From: Theobroma cacao
Lineage: Eukaryota > Streptophyta > Magnoliopsida > Malvales > Malvaceae
Length of the DNA stretch: 64,000 bases
Direction: 5' to 3'
Assembly: GCF_000208745.1 (NCBI RefSeq)
Contig: NC_030858.1
Span: 8,389,588-8,453,587 of the forward strand
Made by a program: the position numbers and the translations under genes. Under the pieces are notes generated by a model, which saw only the letters and a list, made by a program, of their open reading frames with translations, ran no database searches and was not told the origin of the DNA. Position 1 is the first letter of the stretch. Each line of letters opens with the position of its first letter. Positions 48,200-60,782 of this stretch are shown piece after piece.

Positions 48200-49010
48200 A
48201 ACATATGGGACACAGATCTTACAAACTAAAAGACATGAACATAGATAGAACACTCCCCAACAATTCCATGAAAAAATCTCAGAATGTCGTTATTATGAGC
48301 CATAGTAAACAAGCACCCAAAACAGGACTAGTAACAATCTCCTAACACCAAGCCACGAACATATCTTCTCAGTCAACTCCGAATTTAGCTAAAGAATCGG
48401 CAAAAGAGTTTGCCTCCATCAATGTGTGCATAAACTCATACTGGACAATAGACTTGAGACATTTATCAATATCATTAAAAATCTTTTAATAGGCTTATGG
48501 TCTTTGTTCATCCATCACCCATGTCATAGCTACATTAGAATCGGACTCAACAATTAACTTTTTATCTCCCACATAAGGTAACAACATTAATACTTGGAAC
48601 GTCTATTAATAGTTATTATCTCAACATAATTTGAGTCATGCACCCTAAATGGTCCAACCATAGTCCCACAACAATGTCTTCATGATTTCTTAGGACCCTT
48701 CCACACCTAGTTGGACCAATTTTTCCCCTAACCAAGCCATTAACATTGAACTTCAACTCTTTTGCTTTAGAGAGATCCAATCAACCCCTGACCTAATATC
48801 AGTACTTGCAATACTCACGTTACCCCTTCAAAGTTCCATTCACCATCCAATTTTATTAATCTAATCCATTACATTCACAAGCTCTAACCAAAATAATGGT
48901 CTCATTTTGATGAGAAAGAGTAATTCTCCCACATCCCAAGCTTTGCCATGAAACACTATTACATTATGGCTAACCAAATTGACCACAAAATGGCTCCATA
49001 AACCACCTTT
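48200..49010 (-). pseudogene. LINE 2 RNase H and linker
   Basis: The minus strand reads KGGLWSHFVVNLVSHNVIVF and LFLIKMRPLFWLEL near the insertion edge. LKFNVNGLVRGKIGP, VLRNHEDIVVGLWL and VESDSNVAMTWVMDE follow, and finally EANSFADSLAKFGVD. This is the RVT_3 RNase H with several stops. The 3' end lies near 48060, beside the foldback MITE. Confidence 0.8.
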
Positions 49011-49281
49011 TGTTAAAAAAGGTAAGTCTTGTAGCTAGTGTAATATTTGAATTTCTATTATCTATCTTGTAGCTAATGTAAATATTTAAATCTCCTTTGT
49101 CTTTATCTTATCCTTAAGTTTGTTTAGATAGTTTGAATTTATTTTCTTTCTTTATCTTTTCCTTATTTTTTTGTGGTTCAAGGCTAAAACCAATCTGTGT
49201 ATAAACTATTTGACTTGTAGACACTAAGAAATAGATTAAGAGAGTTTATGTTTTTTTTATTTTTAGTTATTGAAAAATTCA
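49011..49281 (+). repeat. 5' LTR of copia element 2
   Basis: Starts TGTTAAA, ends AAAAATTCA. Shares long blocks with 57294-57563, such as CTTAAGTTTGTTTAGATAGT and CTAAGAAATAGATTAAGAGA. Confidence 0.92.
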
Positions 49282-49283
49282 TA

Positions 49284-49296
49284 TGGTATCAGAGCC
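49284..49296 (+). promoter_or_regulatory. Primer-binding site of copia element 2
   Basis: TGGTATCAGAGCC, complementary to the 3' end of initiator tRNA-Met, two bases after the LTR. Standard for plant copia elements. Confidence 0.92.
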
Positions 49297-49599
49297 TTAA
49301 TTTGATTATTAGGGTTCATTTCAGTTCCTTAATTCATTTTTCAATAATAAAAAATATAACTTCCTCAAAAATAGTTTTCAATGGTAGTCAATTTGTTCTC
49401 ATAAACAACTTCAATGGCAGTAAATTTGTTTTAAAAAAAATCTCCCCACCTATTGCAAACCATTTTCATCTTACTTTTTGCATCACTCTGATTATCATGG
49501 ATCAATAGTAATTAGCTTAAAATTGACCTTCACCAGTTATTTTTCTTGGAGTTGATTATTTTTGTTAGTGTTGTTTATAAGTAATAAATCTAGTTTCAT

Positions 49600-50300
49600 T
49601 GAAAGAAGTATACCAGAATCAAACTAATCTTATGAGCTTTATGCATATTGGACATGATGTAACAATCTCATCGTTGCTTGGCTACTTGAATCGATTTCTC
49701 CTCCCATTGCATTTACCATATTCTACATGAAGACAACATAAGAAATTTGGGACACATTGAAAAGAAGATTCTCTTGACTTGACGATGCCAGAGTATGTAA
49801 TTTACAATTCACTTTGTCAAATATCACACAAGGCACACATTTTGTAGGTGAATACTTAATTGAACTCAATGGAATTTAGGAAGAACTTAAGAACTATAAG
49901 TGAATGCCTCATTGTGTTTATGGAAAATGCAATTAGATTTACTTTTAAAAATATGTTCAACAATGTCAGAAAGGTAATGTTTTTGAGTTTTTGAATAGTC
50001 TAAATGAGAGTTATGCTGCATTATGGTTTAAAATTGTCATGATTAAGCCCTTTCCTTCATTAAATGAAGCTTACAATTTGATCATAAGGGAGGAGTCTCA
50101 AAGAAGTATTCACATGAAGTCATAACCTTTCATTAAGGCATTTACCATGGCAAGTTATGTGGAAGGTAAGAAAAGAAAAAAAAATGATTTAACATGTAGC
50201 AATTGTGGGATAAATGGTTATATAAAAGACAAATGTTATAGATTGATAGGGTTTCCTCTAATTTCAAGTTCATTAAAGGCAAAAACAACCTTAAAAAATT
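49600..50300 (+). pseudogene. Copia 2 gag with zinc knuckle
   Basis: Broken UBN2-type gag traces. The zinc knuckle near 50195-50236 reads CSNCGINGYIKDKC, with Tyr in place of the His of CCHC. Stops and shifts occur throughout. Confidence 0.7.
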
Positions 50301-51039
50301 CATCAATAGTATAGTTCACATTTCTTAATCAAGTCCAAATGAAGATAATGCTACAAATACTATGTCTCAATTGTCTTTGATTATGAATAAAAAACATTCA
50401 TTAGTCAAACACTCATGGCAACTCTCAATGAGAACGGTGGGTTTGGTATCAATGACAACCTATCTACTACAAATACTCAACAACCTAAACATTCATTAGT
50501 CAACTCAACAATAGTAGGTATTGTTTATAATTTTGTGAACAAATTTGGTCAAAATGCATCACTGTTTAGTTCATCAAATATAATTGCATCTACCATCAAA
50601 CTAGATTTTTGAATTATTGATACTGAAGCCTTAGATTATATAATTTGTTCTTTGAAATTTTTCACACTTGTTAGACCAGTTCATAACATATTTGTTCATA
50701 TTGCTAATAATTCTAAAGCCTTATAAGTTATATAGGCATTGTTCAAATCACATTTTCATTAATCCTAGACAATGTCTTGTATACACCTTTATTTAAATTC
50801 AATTTAATATTTGTTAGTAAACTGAAAAAAATGAAAAGAAGTGCATTATTTTTATGATTCACACTATATAATTCAAACAATCAACACATGGACAATGATG
50901 GGCCTTGCTAAAATGCAAGCTGGACTCTATTTCTTACAAAAGAAGTTAGACTCTGGTTGTCTTTGTTTGAAAAGAAAGTTGTAATCCAGTGCATCTCTTC
51001 AAATTGTTCTTGAAAAAGACATGAAAAATATTGACAAAT

Positions 51040-51780
51040 TTGCTTCTCTGTCATTTTTACAAGTTTCTTCAAATTATCATCCAAAAGTTTGTAATTCTAC
51101 ATTTCAAAACTTTGATGTTTGGCATTTAAGGCTAAAACATGCCTCTTTACCTATAATAAAGCAGATTTAGCAAATTTGTCCTTTTGTTTCAATTTTTGAG
51201 AATAATGTTTGTCAAATTTACCTTTTGGTAAAACAAAAGAAATTATGATTTCCAATTGATGTTCAAAGCTCTGATTCACCGTTTGAATTGTTACACATGG
51301 ATATATGGGCCCTATATATAATTTTTATTATTAATAATCAACATTATTTTTTGACCATAATGGATGACTATTCAAAATTTACATGGTTTATCTTATGAGG
51401 GCAAAGTTCGATGTGTTCACAATAATATCTTTTTTTTTATAACTTAATACAAACACAATTCAGTGTTAAAATCAAGATAAGTAGGATAGATAATGGTTCT
51501 GAATTTAGAATGACAAACTTTTATCTATCTAAAGGCATAATACATCATTTGTCTTATATTGAAACTCCCCAACAAAATGGGGTTGTAGAAAGGAAACATC
51601 AACACTTATTTATAGTTGCTAGATCTTTAATATTTCAAGCCTCTTTGCCATTAAAGTTTTGGGGGGATTTTGTCTTGGTGGTAACACACACCATAAACAG
51701 AATACCTTCCAAAACTTTGAAAAACAAATCACCTTATGAGTTGTTGTTTTGGGGGATTAATTGATTGGATACCTGAAAAC
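51040..51780 (+). pseudogene. Copia 2 integrase
   Basis: Reads FDVWHLRL-KHAS (GAG-pre-integrase, about 51112), LLHMDIWGP with the first Asp, TIMDDYSKFTW (51355-51390), and [19 protein letters not shown] with the catalytic Glu (51510-51764), then the copia wording [19 protein letters not shown]. Frames change several times. Confidence 0.88.
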
Positions 51781-52539
51781 CAAAACCTTTCCTGGGAACA
51801 ACTTCTACGATTATAGATAGAGGTATACAAAACCTAATCACTCACATTGTAGAGTCTTTGGTTCATTATGTTTTGCTTCAACATTAACTAGTCACAAAAA
51901 AAAAAAATTGATTATAAGGCTAAAAGATGCATTATAATTGGTTATCCAATGAGAATATAAGGGATACAAATTATATGATTTGCAGTCTAATAAAACATTT
52001 GTTTCCAGAAATGTTGTGTTCTTTGAACACATTTTTCCTTTTCATGTTTCTGATTCTCATTCTTTACCAACTTCTATTAACATATCCAATAGTTCACATG
52101 ACACTTTCTAGCATTCTTCATCTAAATCTACATCACATACTGATGAACTATCTTTCATGCCTTTAGATCCTATTAATTCCCCGATAAAATTTACTAATGC
52201 CATTACACATGTTGACCTTGATCCAAATGCCTCTGTAAACCTAGTTGACAATTTTCCAATTGAACATTCTTCTTTAAATTTCACTCATCATTCACCTCTT
52301 AAGAGAAGTTCAAGACCTAAAACACTACCTAAATGCTTAAATATTTATCACCATACTCATCCCGAACCTACAAACACTATATCAAAACCATCAAACCCAA
52401 TGCCACCTTCCACAACTACAGTCATAGAACATCCTATTAATAATTTTTTAACTACCAAACAACTCTCTCCTTCATATGAAGCCTTCACCACTTTATTCAC
52501 TCATATCCTTAAACCTAAAACCTTTTATCAAGCTAATCA

Positions 52540-53210
52540 ACATTCTTGGTGGCATATTGCTATAAAAGAATAACTTGATGCTTTAAAGGATAATGGGACA
52601 TGGTTAGTGGTGTCTTTACCTACTAGTGCCCACACAGTTGGATGTAAGGGGTTTATAAATTGAAACTCAATGCAGATGGCACTGTGGAAAGGTATAAAGC
52701 AAGATTGGTAGCCAAAAGGTATAATTAGAAGGAGGGATTTGATCTTCATGAGACTTTTAGTCATATTTCAAGAAACTACTGTAAGGACTTTATTAGCAAT
52801 AACAGCTGTCAAACAATGGCATTTATCTCAGTTGGATATGAACAATGCCTTTCTTAATGGTGATCTAGATGAAACAGTGTACATGGACCTTCCACAAGGT
52901 TGTACCATTAAGGGAAAATGTTTCAAGTTTTCTAAACTAGTTTGCAAGCTTCACAAGTCTCTGCATGGTTTAAAACGAGCTTCAAGACAATGGAATAGCA
53001 AGTTCACAGAGGTCATACTTCAATATGGTTTCAAACCATCTAAGTCGAACTATGCATTATTCACTTAAGATGAAAGCAATGGTGGTTTCTTGGCTTTATT
53101 ATTATATGGTGATGATATTGTGATTGCAAGTTCCTTCATTAAGTTAGCTAATAATGTGAAAAAAAATTTTAAAGACCAAATTCAATCTCAAAGATTTAGG
53201 AAGTCTCAAA
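52540..53210 (+). pseudogene. Copia 2 reverse transcriptase
   Basis: Traces from 52560 (LDALKDNGTWLV), then 52739-53068 with [27 protein letters not shown] and [20 protein letters not shown]. After a stop comes the catalytic box LLYGDDIVIAS (53100-53130; the usual form is Y-V-D-D). It is broken by several stops but retains both catalytic Asp residues. Confidence 0.9.
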
Positions 53211-53362
53211 TACTTCATAGGTCTTGAAATTGCAAGGTCAGGTAATGGTAGATCCTTAAGAATGCACCAGGACAAGGTATCTTACTTTTATCTAAGTCTG
53301 ATTTGAGCTTGATTATTTACATAGCTAATGACTAGGTTAGTTGCAGGGATACTAGAAAATCA

Positions 53363-53722
53363 GTGACAAGATTTGGTATTTTTTTTAAAAAATCTTTGAT
53401 TAGTTGGAAATCCAAGAAACAAGCAATGGTTACACGAAACTCTACAGGGGCAGAGTATAAAGCAATTGCCTATGCTTTTTGTGAAGTGATTGGATTGCTT
53501 TGTTTACTGAAGGATTTGGAATTCAACATACTAAGGCTATGGACTTATTTTGTGATAATCAATTAGCTTTACACATTTGCAAAAATCCAATTTTTTTTGA
53601 AAGAATAAAACACATTAACATTGACCATTACTTTATAAGGGAGAAGGTTCAACAAGGTGTTACAATCCCCCAACATGTATCCACTACAAATCAGGTTGCT
53701 AACTTGTTTACCAAAGCTTTTC
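53363..53722 (+). pseudogene. Copia 2 RNase H, cut by the solo LTR
   Basis: Reads SWKSKKQAMVTRNSTGAEYK, then (after a frameshift) DLFCDNQLALHICKNPIFFE and HINIDHYFIREKVQQG, ending NLFTKAF at the insertion edge. It resumes after the LTR at 57211 with S-A-Q-H-Y-N-L-L-N-K-M, the expected next residues of the domain. Confidence 0.9.
53718..53722. repeat. Target duplication left of Tekay-like solo LTR
   Basis: TTTTC, against TCTTC at 57206-57210 (one mismatch). Removing the LTR and one copy restores the copia RNase H frame. Confidence 0.8.
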
Positions 53723-56700
53723 TGTCACGACCCGGAACTCCCCATCGAACTCGTGACAACCGCTGCGAAGCCTCGACAAACATTCTTCACCCCAAATGCC
53801 GATCGAAACCCCGCAAGGCTTAGCATCAACTTTCGCATCTCCCCGGTGAGCAACAATTATTAAATCTCGCATTTAAAAAAATTCATAAGTCATTTTCAAA
53901 TAAAAACAATAAAATATTATTTTTTGGCTTACAAGGGCATTTTCATCATTTCATTTTCTTTTGAAAATCTGAAAACTTGCTAAAAATGTAGTAAGTAAGT
54001 AGAAAATATATATTTAATGATTTAAAAACAAAATAAGTATCTAAAACGTTCATTTGAAAGCAAAATGTTGACAACTAGTACTATTCAAAAATAATCAATA
54101 AAATATTTTATTTTCTAAAAAAAATAATATTTATAGAAAAATTCGTAAATAATTTTTCGCACATGAAATTAAAGTAAAAATTGTATGAATAGGAATACAG
54201 ATAACCAAAATATAAGTTTGATCTGCAATGACACGTGAGCCCCAATTGACCAAGAGGATGTAAGACTATGAACTCTTACTTTCTATAATGCAGTCCCGAG
54301 CTTAGTTCTCGTCCTACTCGATTATCTACAAACTGTCCTGAGCCTGAAAAATGTATAGGAAGAAGGGGTGAGATTTTATAATCCCAGTGAGTAAACAGAT
54401 ACCATCTAAAGTATCTAAAGCCGAGTAAATGGAGACAATTAAAATAAGTCATCATACTGTAATTTCATTACCTTTCAGTTCATTTCAACCAAATAAAATC
54501 AATCCATATAAATCGAGTAATCAACTTGGCTTATGAATTTCTTAAAACTTTGGCTCGTGCCAAAACTCATACTCGGTGATACCTTGCGCAGGGCATCTAA
54601 CCGAGTCCGCCAAGGCTATTAAAATTTTGTATACACTTAAAATATATTTTAGTTTGAGAAAAATACAGCCGTTCCTTGGCGTTGGCTGAGTTCCCCTTCA
54701 CGTGGTGGTTTGGCGTGAAGTGAACCCTAAGCTTTACCCCAGGAGATACCCTACGCGCCTCTCCGTTCGAGGTAATAATATAATGGAGTTTACCGTGCCC
54801 CTCTAATAGGCTGGTCCACGGAACCCCCTCTGCAGTAAATAATTAATATATACTCCACCAATTCAATAAAATTCATTCTAGCATGGCATGGCAATTTATC
54901 GCAATCTAGCCTCTCAAGGCTGAATACACAATATAAATAATTCTGACACCAAAATCAGTTTAGCCATTCATGCTCATATATTGTCATAAGCCATTCAATT
55001 TAAAACCATAAATTTACAACACAAGCAGGCAGTCTCCAATTACTCTATTTTCAAAACCAATATTCGATTTTTCAGAAAATTTATAAAATCATTTTATAAA
55101 ATCACAATTTCTCTTAAAACATAGCAATTTACCATTTAAACTCATTTTTTTATAAAATCACACAATTGTATAAAACTACTCTAGATAATTAAGACGATAA
55201 TAAGTTTACTCACAGTATTAGGAGTAGAAATACTCCTATCTTCCGCCCTCGGGTGCAGTCTCTTACCCGAAACAATTGACTCACCACCTATCCATAATCC
55301 ATGATACAAAATTCAATAAATTGTGTCAATTTATCATAAATTATTTCAGGCTCTTATCCATGCGTATGCACTAGATAGGATTTGAAATGTCTAGACAATC
55401 GCTTAATTGCGGTGTCCGACCTAACTCGCCTATACACGGTGTAAATTCCTAAAATCCCCAATTCGACTCCAATTCCATCCATTTCAATTTCAATTATCCA
55501 ATTATATCCACAATACCTCAATGACTGTGAATTTGGTCCAATTTATCAGTCCGGACTATAAATTACGCTTTTACCCCTAGTGGGTAAAAATTTCAATTTA
55601 TTGCACCGAAAATTCCCATTTAATTTCCAACCTCATAATTCATCATTTTTCCACCCAATTCTCTTAAAATAAAGTCAACCTCATCCTCACATACCATTGG
55701 CTAGATTCGGCCTAGGGAAATTCATGGAGAAGATAAATATTTTTCTTGTTGTTTTACTCATAAACATGCTAAACTAACACTAAACACTAACATAGCTCAA
55801 AATCAAATTTATCTAACAACTTTCTCTCTCTAAACCCATATGACCAGAATTCAAATCATCCTCAAATCACATGATTCAACCATGAAAAATGATGGAAAAT
55901 GCATGGGAAAGGTAAAGCACAAGACAAATTTAAGAAATGTTACCTTTTTTCACTTGATTTTTGAATTTCCACCTATTTTCCCTTTAAATTTCTTAGCTAG
56001 GGTTTTATTTTCTCCTTTCTCTCTCTTGTTTCTTGCTTGGCCGAATGTTGAAGAAGAAGAATGGGTGGGCTGATTTTTTTATGCCTTTTTTATTGTTTAA
56101 TGAAATAATATTATTTTATTCATATTTTAAATATTTTATTAATTCATTTTTTTTTCTAGCCATCCATTTGTCCTACTTTTTCCACCATGCATTCCCTTTG
56201 ACTTATCCAAGTCTTAAGTGAAATTTCCAGATTTTTCCAAAGTTTTGGTGGAGCAAATTCTTCAAAATTACACTTTTGCCCCCGAACTTTTCAAAAATTA
56301 CATTTTTGCCCCAAAAATTGAAAATTTGCCATAATGCATAATTTGCACTCCTCATACTCATTTCACACTCCAAATAATTAAATTTGATCAAAATCCTTTC
56401 AAAATTAAATTTTCGATTTCGGATGGTAAAATTACCATTTTACCCTTTTACTCCGAATTATACCGAAATTAAAATTTTTCACTTCTAAACTTCAAATCTT
56501 ACTCCAATAAGTCAAATGGGGCCAAAATTCTTTTCTAAAAATTTTCATTTTGTCCCCAGGTGGTAAATGATCATTTTGCCCTTAGATAGCAAAAATTTCA
56601 ATTTGACTCCAAATTGATCCCTGAACTCCGAATCACCATATTAAACCATTCTGGGACTTTAAAATTCTTAATTTCATTGTAAATTCTCTATTTGATCTAG

Positions 56701-57205
56701 TTCGAGGTTTAACTCAACTTTGTTGTACCTCTAGGTACAATACCGACTTTTGTAAAAAAAATTTTCAAGACTCTCTTAGCATGCAAACATGCTATCCATC
56801 ACATGTATGTCATGACAAATATTTTTATAGAGTCGGGCTTGTCATTTTCTCCCCCACTTGGATCAACCATATGATCCTTCTTCTTGATTAACTTCGACAT
56901 CCGGTTAAATATTAATATTTTAATATTATTTTATTTATAAAATATTATTTTATTCTAAAAATTTTATCTTGTCTCCTTTGTACCCAAAATACCTTATTAT
57001 GCCTCACTTGACTTCCAAATCGCCTTTTATCTCACAAATTCTCCTCCGATAAAATTATTATTATTTTATTGTTATTTTGTCACTTGCGAAATATTTTATC
57101 CTAAACTACTCCTTTCGTCTTTTATCACTTCTAAACATTTTAATTGACCTCAATTTGTATTCGATCAACTTTATTTATCACCAAATCAAAGTATGGGATA
57201 TTTCA
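53723..57205 (-). mobile_element. Solo LTR of a Ty3/gypsy element (Tekay/Del-like), 3.48 kb
   Basis: On the minus strand it starts TGAAATATCCC and ends GGGTCGTGACA. This end is common in long-LTR chromovirus elements (Del/Tekay). No gag or pol is present and no second LTR, so it is a solo LTR left by recombination. It interrupts the RNase H of copia 2. Non-coding throughout; chance ORFs at 55840-56221. Confidence 0.82.
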
Positions 57206-57284
57206 TCTTCTGTCTGCACAACATTATAATTTGTTGAACAAGATGAGTATAATTGATATACATGCACATCATAATACTTATCTT

Positions 57285-57293
57285 GAGGGGGAG
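57285..57293 (+). promoter_or_regulatory. Polypurine tract of copia element 2
   Basis: GAGGGGGAG directly before the 3' LTR. Confidence 0.85.
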
Positions 57294-57563
57294 TTTTAAA
57301 GATAACAAGTCTTGTAGCTAGTGTAAATATTTGAATCTCCTTTATCTATCTTGTAGCTAATGTAAAGATTTAAATTTCCTTTATTTTTTCTTTATCCTTA
57401 AGTTTGTTTAGATAGTTTGAATTTCTTTTCTTTCTTTTATCTTTTCCTGATTTTTTAATGGTTCAAAGCTAAAGCCAATCTATATTTAAACCATCATTGT
57501 AGATACTAAGAAATAGATTAAGAGAGTTTTTGTTTTCTTCATTTCTATTTATTGCAAAATTCA
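57294..57563 (+). repeat. 3' LTR of copia element 2
   Basis: Partner of 49011-49281. The first dinucleotide is TT instead of TG; the end is AAAATTCA. Confidence 0.9.
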
Positions 57564-57910
57564 CACATTCCAATTTCTTTTGACTCACCCCATCAATGGC
57601 AATCATCCCAAAGGCTAATGAAGTCTTCAACCAAATTGGGACACACTCATTCAACCATCCACCACCAACATACCAAACACCTCATATTCCATGGAAAATT
57701 ACACAATAATAATAATAATAAATACACACAATCATCCTCTACCATACAACGCCAGGGGCATAACATTAAGTTGTCATAAAAATTAACTCCTCTAAGCTTC
57801 AAGGAATACTTTGTGGGTATACCATTAAGAATGGCAAACCACATAAAAAAAAAAAAGGAACCTTGAGGTGTATTAAGAATTTTCATAATGAAAAGACACA
57901 TACCTTACAT
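57564..57910 (-). pseudogene. LINE 2 zf-RVT segment
   Basis: The minus strand reads LNTPQGSFFFFMWFAILNGI, then PTKYSLKLRGVNF and LCPWRCMVEDDC, followed by NFPWNMRCLVCWW. This fits the zf-RVT consensus (F-W-x-x-x-x-x-I-P-T, R-G-V, C-P-x-C, W). The left edge is the copia insertion, the right edge the CACTA end. Confidence 0.78.
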
Positions 57911-57949
57911 TGTCTCACTACCCAAAAACAAGCTTTTTCCAATTGAATT

Positions 57950-58335
57950 ATCCGTTGAAAAAAGTTAAAATTATGTTGGAAATATGTTTTTTCGACGGAT
58001 TTCTAATGGAATTTTTTGTTGAAAATTTCATCGGTAAAAGTCTCATCGAAAATACTTTCTGTTGGAAATTCGTCAAAAATTTTCAATGAAAATTTCCTTT
58101 GAAAAAAAGAGATAATCTGTGAGCTATTCCGTTGGAAATTTCCAACGGAATTTTTAGTTGAAAAAGCATTTCCCACAAAGAATTTCGTTGGAAAAGCATT
58201 TCCCATAGAAAATTTCGTTGGAAATTTCCAACGAACTTTTTTGTCCGAAAGACATTTCCAACAGAATTCCGTTGAAAATTTCCAATGGAATTTTCTGTTG
58301 GTGATGTATTTCCAATAGAAATTCTTTTACTAATT
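57950..58335. repeat. CACTA subterminal repeats
   Basis: About ten units of a 10-12 base word (TCCGTTGGAAA / TTTCCAACGGA and variants) in both orientations, several forming perfect palindromes such as CCGTTGGAAATTTCCAACGG near 58128. In En/Spm such repeats bind the TNPA protein. Confidence 0.85.
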
Positions 58336-58669
58336 TTCAAGTGCAGTTCTGTTAGTATTTTTTCCAACAAAAATTACCAATTAAAATTTTGATAATAAAT
58401 TATCAATTGATATCCATAATTGACTTTCAAAATATATAATAAAAACACACATTAAAATCTAAAATACAAAGTCAAGTTCATACAATTAAATATTGTCATA
58501 AACACACAGTATCTAAAAATGTTAAACACATAACCTTATATAAAGCTAAATGTGTTATTAAATACCTATACTAAAAAGTATTTAAGTCTAGAAATGAAAA
58601 AAAGACATCATATCATGAAATGTTACCTTCTTACTTGTCAAGATTTAAACTTGAAGTACCCATATTTTC

Positions 58670-60690
58670 TTATTTTGAAAGCGCATTAGTCACGATCATT
58701 GTTTCCATACGTGCCATAAATTCACTCATGTTTTCCGCCATTGCATTCTTAATTTCTTCACGAATTTTCTCACGTATTTCCTCACAAATCTTACCCAAGT
58801 TTTCTGATAGATTTTTCATTTTTTCTTCTAATGCAATTACGGGACTGGTAGCGTTTGAGTTGATAGGGCTACACGCAGACTCAGATGTTGCTACATTGCT
58901 TTGTGTTCCATTAAGTAAAGTTGTAACAGGCACCCGAGTACCAAACCCATATACGTGAGTGTGTGTAATCTCTATCCCTCCAATTGTTTCAGTCTAAGCA
59001 TACAGATTAAATTCTGGCTAAGAAGATGAATCTTCACCATACTTCTGCGATAGTACAGAAGTATACATTTCCTACATAAAATATTAAATAAGATTAGTAT
59101 TCAATTATATTGTCAATTTTGAAGTAAAAATTAATCCATTTTGTACATACTGCCCGTTTGGCCTGATTTGTTTTTAGCTTATCTACTACTTAAAAGCAGA
59201 AGTTAGACCAATCAAGATTTCGTAAAAAGCTCTTTAAAAAATAGCCTTTTTTTAAAGAATAAAATCTGAAAAAAATGGTTAAAAAAAAGCTCTAATTAAG
59301 AGCTTTTTCTTCTACTTTAAAAAAAAAAAAAACACGCCAGCTTATTAAGAGAGTTATTTTTTTCCAAAAAGATCCTCCCTCCCTCTCTCCCTATCGATCT
59401 TCTTCTCTTTTCTCCTTTTCTGTAAATCATCATTCTAGGATTTTTTTTGTTCTTACAAAAATTAAGAAAAAATAAGATCTAACATTCAAAACTGCATTCA
59501 AAACTGCATTCAAGTTAAAAAAAAGCTAGGCCAAACGGGCACATGCACTCGTAGATTTAGACTTGTTATCTATAAAATCACAGTGACTCGCCATACGCTT
59601 ATGGGTGCGATTGAACACTTCCAAAAAGCTAACATCTCTTTTCATCTCAATTGCCTGCATTTATTTACAAATATATATACTCAATTATAATCCATATATA
59701 TAAATAACATGTAAGGAAAAAGTAAAGTCAAACTACTAAACATACAATTTAAATGTAATTTGAAACAAAACCATACATATAAATGTGAAGTAAGATTAAT
59801 TCATACTATCATTTTTGCATAAACAACAAATGGAACTGAACTGCTAGTGTGCTTTGGAATGCTTCCTTTTTTTGGCATTAAATGATTTTGCCTTACTTTT
59901 CTCGATTTGCTTTGCCATTCTTCTGTGCCCCATATCGTATCGATAAGGGCATCTCAAATTTCATTTGTGATCCATTCCCTTGACATGCCTTTGCAATCCC
60001 GAATGTTGTTTGTTTTGGCTTTTATCATTGCTTTATTCCTCTCTTTTGAAAGCATGTTCTTAACCAATCGGAACAAATTTTATCTCATATTCATCGAACC
60101 AAAACATCTTGATTTATAGGCCAAACACATTTTTCCTACATCAAAATAATATAATAAGTAAAAAAATTGATACAAATTAATTGAAAATAAAAACTTATAA
60201 TTTAATTGAATAACAAACATAGTACCTGAAATTTTTTAAACATTAGCTCCTTTACATCATTAGGCACTTTCCTCCATGCCGGCCATGGACCATTGAAGTG
60301 ATTTTTTATGATCCTTGTTATTGTAGTCGTGACCCCTCGCTCGAAAAAAGTAATTGTACAAGATAAAAGAAAATTATTGCATAATAAAATATATAACAAA
60401 TATAACTATCTCATTATAATACAAGACAACATACCTTTCTCTAACAGGAGTTATACGCAATCTTTCGGATGGATCTATAGGAGTCTGTAATCCTACACCA
60501 AGCCCCATACCCCTTGACCTTGAGGATGTACCATCTACACTTGCACCTAAATCAATAGATGTGGATGTCTAAGGCATAACCAAATGTTTCAAAGGCTAAT
60601 GTAAATCGTTTGATGGTGAAGCGCTATTGGGGTCATGCATCGATCCAAAGTAATCTATCACACCTCCCATCATTAATTGTCATCTTCATT
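58670..60690 (-). pseudogene. CACTA transposase (Transposase_24 / TNPA-like)
   Basis: Minus-strand parts in order: GVIDYFGSMHDPNSASPSND and SRSRGMGLGVGLQTPIDPSE (60480-60660); TTTITRIIKNHFNGPWPAWR (60240-60340); RYGAQKNGKANREKSRQNH, in shifted frame (59880-59950); RTHKRMASHCDFIDNKSKST (59555-59620); then 58670-58933 with LEEKMKNLSENLGKICEEI, a charged coiled coil. Stops near 60586 and 60568 stand where Gln is expected. A MITE (59151-59541) interrupts the gene. TNPA-type proteins bind the subterminal repeats and aid transposition; this copy is dead. Confidence 0.78.
59151..59541. mobile_element. MITE family A, copy 3 (short), inside CACTA
   Basis: Near-perfect terminal inverted repeats TGCCCGTTTGGCC and GGCCAAACGGGCA. 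Inside it shares, in reverse orientation, the CTCCCTCTC-rich segment and the TTCAAAACTGCATTCAA block with copies 1 and 2. At 391 bases it is an internally deleted form. Flanks ACATACT and ACATGCACT are similar but give no clean duplication. Confidence 0.82.
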
Positions 60691-60777
60691 AGCTTTGATT
60701 GAAGCTCACTCATAAGGTTCTCTTCTCAAACAAATAACCTTTGTCTAAAAGATATATTCCAATGGCCTTCATACCAT

Positions 60778-60782
60778 ACTTC
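60778..60782. repeat. Target duplication left of solo LTR 2
   Basis: ACTTC, repeated exactly at 62219-62223. Confidence 0.9.

Larger units (their letters stand above)
49011..57563 (+). mobile_element. Ty1/copia retrotransposon 2, plus strand, with nested solo LTR
   Basis: LTRs of 271 and 270 bases (49011-49281, 57294-57563), primer-binding site TGGTATCAGAGCC at 49284 and polypurine tract GAGGGGGAG at 57285-57293 directly before the 3' LTR. Domain order is gag, protease, integrase, RT, RNase H, hence copia. All frames are broken. Without the 3.48-kb nested LTR it is about 5.1 kb, normal for the family. It sits inside LINE 2. Target duplication unclear (CACCT against CACAT at best). Confidence 0.92.
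57917..60690 (-). mobile_element. CACTA (En/Spm) transposon fragment
   Basis: The left end CACTACCCAAAAACAAGC is a CACTA terminal repeat. Subterminal repeats follow, with TTCCGTTGGAAATTTCCAACGGAA-type units. A Transposase_24-like gene lies on the minus strand. No second CACTA terminus and no TNPD-type transposase were found, so it is truncated at its other end (about 60690), where LINE 2 sequence resumes. Not autonomous. Confidence 0.82.

Noticed and set aside
49006..49010. Target duplication for copia element 2
   Set aside because: CCTTT on the left and CACAT on the right do not match. Shifting by two bases gives only CACCT against CACAT.
55840..56221. Two ORFs with hydrophobic stretches
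   Set aside because: They lie inside a solo LTR, are T-rich by composition and match no family.
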